Positions 59,460-64,000 of a stretch of 64,000 nt of DNA are shown here, piece by piece. Under the pieces are notes generated by a model. It saw only the letters and a list, made by a program, of their open reading frames with translations. It did no database searches and was not told the origin of the DNA. The DNA lies in contig JAGBJY010000017.1 of NCBI GenBank assembly GCA_017934185.1, positions 21,973-85,972 on the forward strand, written 5' to 3'. Source of the stretch: Bacteroidales bacterium. GTDB taxonomy: Bacteria > Bacteroidota > Bacteroidia > Bacteroidales > UBA932. The translations under genes were made by a program, and so were the position numbers. Within the stretch, counting starts at the first letter, position 1. Each line of letters begins with the position of its first letter.

Positions 59460-59468
59460 ACACGAGAT

Positions 59469-61316
59469 ATGAAAAAGACTTTGAAATATATCCTGTCTGC
59501 AACGCTTATCAGTTTTGCAGTTGTATCCTGCAACGTGCTGGATACTCCTTCCACCTCTTCGTTTGAGACCAGTTCCGTTTTCTCCAGCTACTCCCTTGCT
59601 GAGAGAGCTATCTTCGGTATCAGCGAGGTGTTCTCGGAGAATAACTCCTATTACAACCGTTTCGTCTGCTACTATGGTTTCAATACGGATATCGAGTGGG
59701 GAAACAGTTATGATGCCAACAGCAATAAAAACAGGATTGGGATGTATGACGTTCTTCCTACCAACGGGGAACTGAATACCCAGAGCAACAACGTTTACAA
59801 AAATGTGTTCTCTTTCCTGTACGACGGCATTGAACGCGCCAACCTGGCCATTGAAGGCCTGACCGAGTACGGCGACATCGACAATGATTTCCAGATGCGT
59901 TACCTCTATGCCGAGGCGCTCACCCTGCGTGCGTTCATCTACTATGAACTCATCAAGACCTGGGGCGATGTCCCTGCCCGTTTCCATTCTGTAACGCCGG
60001 AGACCATCTACCTCCCGAAATCCAACCGTGACGTAATCTTTAAACAGATTCTTTCCGATTTGGAAGTGGCCATCCCGTCCCTGCCTTATCCGGCAGCCGG
60101 CACCCGGACTGACCGTATCAACAAGGTGTTTGCGGAAGGTCTGTATGCCCGTATCGCCTTGGCAGCTTCCGGTTACGCCCTCCGGCCCGGTCCCGACGGC
60201 TCCGATCCCACCCAGTATGTGAATACCGGTGCAGAAGGCAGCGTCCGTCTCTCTTCCGATCCCGAACTGTCCAAGGAGAACCTCTATCCCAAGGCGCTTG
60301 CCTTCCTTGCCGATGCCATCAACAACGGCGGTTGCACCCTTGCCAGTGACCTTACCGACTACTGGAAACGCTTCAACCTGAAGCAGAATACGGTCTTCGA
60401 CGGAGAAACCCTCTACATCATTCCGTTCAGCGACACCCGTGGCAGATGGAACTACACCTATGCCATGCGTAGTGACGAGTCCTCCTACACCAATGGTGTG
60501 GGCCGTGGCGGTGATGTGGGTCCTGTCCCCAATTTCTGGTTTAAGTTTGCAGAGAACGACCTTCGTCGTGACATCACCTGCGTGAACTGGAAGTGGGACA
60601 AGAATGACAAGCCCGTGATTGCCGGTATCGCCAAATGGTATTTCGGAAAATACCGTTACGACTGGATGAATCCCTATTACGACGGTGGCAACAGCGACGG
60701 TGTGAAACCGATTGTCATGCGTTATGCCGATATCCTTCTGATGGCCGCTGAAATTGAAAACGAAGTGGGCACGCTGGATAATGCCAAGAAGTATCTGGGT
60801 CAGGTCCGCAAGCGTGCTTTCGCCGGCAACGAAAGCGAAGTGGAGACCTATCTTAACGGAATCACGTCCAAGGAAGCCATGTTCGACGCTATCGTGGATG
60901 AGCGCGCCTTCGAATTCTGCGGCGAGACCCTCCGGAAGGGCGACCTGATTCGCTGGAACATGCTCACCGCCAAGATTGATGAGACTAAGGCCGATTTGTA
61001 CCGTCTCCGCAATCTGGAAGCACCGTATGACTACATGACCGGCAATGTCTATTCCAAGATTGCCGATGATGGAAAATCCCTCATCATTTACGGCTTCAAG
61101 CCGGGTGAAACCGATGAGATGGATCCTTTCACCTGGACGGTCGGAAAGGAGTATGTTACAAAAACAGTCTCTTCCTCCGGTCAGGAACAGGGCCTGAGCG
61201 ATACCCGTATCGAGGCCTTCTATGTCAACGATCCTGATTCCCACATGTTCTGGCCCATCCTCCAGGGCACCCTGGATGACAGTCAGGGCGCTATCAAGAA
61301 TGACTACGGTTATTAA
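59469..61316 (+). CDS. SusD-like glycan-binding lipoprotein
   Basis: 615 residues. Lipoprotein signal ISFAVVSCNVLDTPS (Cys 19). The SusD fold is shown by LTLRAFIYYELIKTWGDVPA, YADILLMAAEIENEVG and the C-terminal RAFEFCGETLRKGDLIRWN. Forms the lid on the SusC barrel and binds pectic oligosaccharide. It is the partner of the OmpA-fused SusC, 14 bases downstream. Confidence 0.95.
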   Translation: MKKTLKYILSATLISFAVVSCNVLDTPSTSSFETSSVFSSYSLAERAIFGISEVFSENNSYYNRFVCYYGFNTDIEWGNSYDANSNKNRIGMYDVLPTNGELNTQSNNVYKNVFSFLYDGIERANLAIEGLTEYGDIDNDFQMRYLYAEALTLRAFIYYELIKTWGDVPARFHSVTPETIYLPKSNRDVIFKQILSDLEVAIPSLPYPAAGTRTDRINKVFAEGLYARIALAASGYALRPGPDGSDPTQYVNTGAEGSVRLSSDPELSKENLYPKALAFLADAINNGGCTLASDLTDYWKRFNLKQNTVFDGETLYIIPFSDTRGRWNYTYAMRSDESSYTNGVGRGGDVGPVPNFWFKFAENDLRRDITCVNWKWDKNDKPVIAGIAKWYFGKYRYDWMNPYYDGGNSDGVKPIVMRYADILLMAAEIENEVGTLDNAKKYLGQVRKRAFAGNESEVETYLNGITSKEAMFDAIVDERAFEFCGETLRKGDLIRWNMLTAKIDETKADLYRLRNLEAPYDYMTGNVYSKIADDGKSLIIYGFKPGETDEMDPFTWTVGKEYVTKTVSSSGQEQGLSDTRIEAFYVNDPDSHMFWPILQGTLDDSQGAIKNDYGY

Positions 61317-61333
61317 TAAAAGACAGAAACATT

Positions 61334-64000
61334 ATGAAATCCAACACTATAAAATACCTGCTTCTGGTCTTTTCTGCCGTACTGGCCCTTGTGGGCTGTA
61401 CGCGGGAATTCACCGAGGTTACCGAGCTGGATTTGACCCGCTGCATGATGCCCAGGGAACTGGACGCCACCGTAGCCAACGGCAACCAGGTTACCTTCAC
61501 GTGGACCGTAACCAAAGATGCCCAGGAGTACACCATTGCCCTTTCCGAGTCGGAAACCTTCGATGTTACCGATGACTATGTGGTATCGGCCAGTGACGTT
61601 CCCTATACCCTGGAACTTCCCACCGACAAGACCTTCTTCTGGCGGGTTATGGCTCAGAGTGAGCGCCTCCAGAACTCCAAGTGGTCTGTGGCCGGGGAAT
61701 CTTTCAGCACCTACCCTGTACGTTCCAGCCTGAACCCCGTGGTTACAGCCCGTGGGGAAAATACGCTCTCCATCAAGTGGGATGATGCTTCCGACAAAGA
61801 TGACCTGAACTCTGTCTGGGCTGAACCTGTTGTGATGCTCTCCGGTGATGAACGCCTGGTGATAGACCTCACCGCAGAAGAGATTGCCGCTTGCGCAAAG
61901 ACTGTGGAAGGTCTGCAGGCCGGTCGTGAATACAAGGTGACCCTGGTGTTCGGCCTGGCCGGCGAGCGCGGCAGCGTGGCTGCCTGCACTCGTCCCGACA
62001 TGGGTACCGGCGTAGTGACCGTCACTACGCCCGCAGAACTGTACAATGCTGTTACCGCAGCCGCCAGTGAAGCCCGCATCAAAGTGGCCTATAGCGACAA
62101 CGCCTACGAAATGAAGACTGCATATCCCGCTGCGGACGCTCAGTACATGACAGTTGCCAACGACCTGTACCTGTACGGTGAATCTACCGAAGCCGGTAAG
62201 AAGCCCGTTGTTAGCGCTGCCAACTTCAAGCTTGCTGCCGGTGCCAAGACCATCCACTTCGAGGATATTGCCTTTGACGGTGCCGGAGTGGGCGACCTGA
62301 TTGACAACGATGCGGCAGATCTGACTGCTGTAGAACTTGTCAACTGCGAAGTCTTTGGTTTCGGCAAAGCCATCTATGTGGTTGCCGAGGCTGCAGCGGC
62401 CACAGGCTGCGCAACACTTCTTGTGGACGACTGCTATATGCATGATATCAACGCGGACGGTAAGTCGGGCGGCGACTTCATTGATGTTCGTGCCGGTGTG
62501 ACCGGTGACGTATTCGTCAAGAACTCCACGTTCTATGCGCTGGCACGTTCCTTCCTGCGTTTCACCAACAACGCCAAGGTCTCCGGCGGCGTTTCCGTAG
62601 AGAATTGCACGTTCAACTATGTGACCGCCACGCCTTCTTCTTCCAATAACCGCGGTATCTTCAGCGTCTCTGTAACTACTGGCGCCACCAGCGTAAAGGC
62701 TGTGAAGAACGTTTTCCTCAATGAGGTGAACGAGGCCGAAGGTACCAAGGAAGCCAAGGACTGCTGGATTCGTCTGAGCCGCAGTTCCAACGACTCCTTC
62801 CGTCCTGACTGCGACGGCAACGTGTACTACAATATCGGCGCAGGTTTCCTGTATTCGACGGCTCTGGATGTCGCCAACCAGGAGGAAAAGCCCACCAATG
62901 GAAACGTTTTCGAGGCCGTAGCCCTGAAGAACGCTGTTACCCTGACGGACGATCCTTGCGTGAATTCTGCTGCCGGCAAGCTTTACCTCAGTGGCAAGGC
63001 TGGTGCCCAGATTGTGAGCCTGAAGGCTGGTGACCCCCGCTGGTGGAATGCCGTACAGCCGGAAATCATCCGCGAAACGGAACTGACCGTGGCTCCCGAC
63101 GAGTACACCTGGGACTTCACCGAAAAGACCATCTACGACACCGAGGAAATCACTGTTCCTACCATCATCGGCAATGCCCGCATTTATGCTATCCCGTCTG
63201 TGCCTGCACAGGTGGTGATGTCTCAGGGTATTACCTTCAGCCAGGGTGCAAACCTGAGTGACGGTGTCCCGCAGTACAGCGGCGTAGGCATCCTCACCAG
63301 TGGTTACGGCTCGGTAAAAGTTGTTGCCGATGGTACTGACGCAACCGTTGAGGTAGTGGCCGCAGGCGACCGTTATCCGGTCCTGGCCGATGGTAAAGAG
63401 CATACTGTAGTACTTGGAGACCTGGATGGCGAAAACAACATCTATGTGATTGCCGACAAGGAAGTGACCCTGAAGAGCATCACCTGGACCAAGGACCTGA
63501 CTCCGGAAGCAACGGTTACTGCCCTTGCGACCCCTGTTCTGAGTATCGAGCCCGGCAAGTTGGACCAGGGAACCGCCGAGGACGTTGTTGTCACTTGGGG
63601 CGCTGTTACCAATGCCGTTGACTATGTTGTTACCTGGAATGGTGCGGAAACCACAGTTACTGAAACCAGCTATACCATCCCGGCCGCCGATGTGGCCGCC
63701 CTGGCCGTTGGCGAGTACACTGTCAGCGTTGTTGCCCGTCCTGTTTCTACATCCAGCAAATACAAGAATTCTGCTGCCGGTGAAGCTGAACTCAAGATTA
63801 ATGAGGTTGTTACCGGTGGGGAAGTGACCCTCTCCTGGAATTACTCCGATTACAAGACCCAGTTGGAGGCTGCCGGCGCCAAGAATACAGCCATAGCGCC
63901 CTGGACCTTCAGTGTCGGTGATCCTGTCCTGACCTGGTATTCTCCTGATAAGAGTAAATGGAATACGAGTGGTGACAATTACTACATTCAGGCTGGTGCC
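61334..64000 (+). CDS. Surface lipoprotein with beta-helix and fibronectin-like domains (3' end outside window)
   Basis: At least 889 residues, cut by the window end. Lipoprotein signal VLALVGCT (Cys 22). An N-terminal Ig/fibronectin-like domain about 35-115 (ANGNQVTFTWTVTKDAQEYT), a second one to 215, then a right-handed beta-helix about 230-560 resembling the DUF4957/DUF5123 pectate-lyase-like proteins of pectin loci, a beta-sandwich about 575-715 and a further fibronectin-like domain about 730-830. No lyase residues were assigned. Position after SusD suggests a third surface pectin-binding lipoprotein (SusE/F role). Confidence 0.82.
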   Translation, partial: MKSNTIKYLLLVFSAVLALVGCTREFTEVTELDLTRCMMPRELDATVANGNQVTFTWTVTKDAQEYTIALSESETFDVTDDYVVSASDVPYTLELPTDKTFFWRVMAQSERLQNSKWSVAGESFSTYPVRSSLNPVVTARGENTLSIKWDDASDKDDLNSVWAEPVVMLSGDERLVIDLTAEEIAACAKTVEGLQAGREYKVTLVFGLAGERGSVAACTRPDMGTGVVTVTTPAELYNAVTAAASEARIKVAYSDNAYEMKTAYPAADAQYMTVANDLYLYGESTEAGKKPVVSAANFKLAAGAKTIHFEDIAFDGAGVGDLIDNDAADLTAVELVNCEVFGFGKAIYVVAEAAAATGCATLLVDDCYMHDINADGKSGGDFIDVRAGVTGDVFVKNSTFYALARSFLRFTNNAKVSGGVSVENCTFNYVTATPSSSNNRGIFSVSVTTGATSVKAVKNVFLNEVNEAEGTKEAKDCWIRLSRSSNDSFRPDCDGNVYYNIGAGFLYSTALDVANQEEKPTNGNVFEAVALKNAVTLTDDPCVNSAAGKLYLSGKAGAQIVSLKAGDPRWWNAVQPEIIRETELTVAPDEYTWDFTEKTIYDTEEITVPTIIGNARIYAIPSVPAQVVMSQGITFSQGANLSDGVPQYSGVGILTSGYGSVKVVADGTDATVEVVAAGDRYPVLADGKEHTVVLGDLDGENNIYVIADKEVTLKSITWTKDLTPEATVTALATPVLSIEPGKLDQGTAEDVVVTWGAVTNAVDYVVTWNGAETTVTETSYTIPAADVAALAVGEYTVSVVARPVSTSSKYKNSAAGEAELKINEVVTGGEVTLSWNYSDYKTQLEAAGAKNTAIAPWTFSVGDPVLTWYSPDKSKWNTSGDNYYIQAGA

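Noticed and set aside
57628-63403. Very long minus-strand frames opposite SusC (530 codons), SusD (660) and the last lipoprotein (696)
   Set aside because: GC-rich third positions leave the opposite strand open. The + strand proteins are complete known families in an ordered operon; the antisense products resemble nothing known.

Overview
The window looks like a chromosome segment of a Bacteroidota member, most likely an uncultured gut-type Bacteroidales. The evidence is a SusC/SusD pair, DUF5686 and DUF5715 proteins, a TDH-type threonine dehydrogenase next to kbl, many lipoproteins, and the phylum's promoter signature (TAnnTTTG at -7, TTTG/TTG about 19-20 bases upstream) before many genes. 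Base composition looks GC-rich by eye; it was not counted. Genes are tightly packed, often with 4-base ATGA overlaps. Only one tRNA (Cys) and no rRNA or CRISPR array was seen.

Layout. 1-4805: housekeeping (tgt end, LptF/G permease, dut, murF; opposite strand obg and a PAP2 phosphatase). 4895-11610: an arginase-fold gene leading into a complete glycine cleavage operon (gcvT-gcvH-gcvPA-gcvPB), a SEC-C protein and trmO. 11605-20504: an AraC regulator, a DUF5686 outer-membrane protein, a lipid block (acyltransferase, CDP-alcohol phosphatidyltransferase, GlsB-like N-acyltransferase) and the threonine-to-glycine pair kbl/tdh. 20505-21090: a non-coding region with a likely small RNA, twin hairpins and a 57-base palindrome. 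21091-37533: sialidase-like lipoprotein, M16 peptidase, tRNA-Cys, DUF389 protein, two lipoproteins co-transcribed with heptose-nucleotide genes (HddA-like and an HddC-GmhB fusion), rmuC, a BaiN/HI0933 flavoprotein, serB, a phosphoesterase, a glutamine cyclotransferase and a TonB-dependent receptor. 37534-46537: a second likely small RNA, recA, a REP-type repeat array around a REP-associated tyrosine transposase, tdk, rsmI, a ComEA-like protein, rlmN, a patatin-barrel protein and recX. 46534-64000: GH43, then a LacI-type regulator divergent from a pectin utilisation operon (GH28, CE12-CE8 fusion, GH105, PL1, SusC-OmpA, SusD, surface lipoprotein cut by the window end).

How it fits together. The pectin operon should cleave polygalacturonan and rhamnogalacturonan outside or in the periplasm (GH28, PL1), remove acetyl and methyl esters (CE12-CE8), import oligomers (SusC/SusD plus a third surface lipoprotein) and trim unsaturated ends (GH105). 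Glycine is a second theme: kbl/tdh make glycine from threonine, gcvTHP cleave it, and kbl lies 5 bases from a GlsB-like glycine N-acyltransferase gene, with a GlsA candidate nearby.

The most notable signals are: a SusC transporter carrying a C-terminal OmpA peptidoglycan-binding domain; palindromic repeats sitting in frame inside at least four protein genes; a REP/transposase system; and two unannotated small-RNA candidates, one directly before recA.
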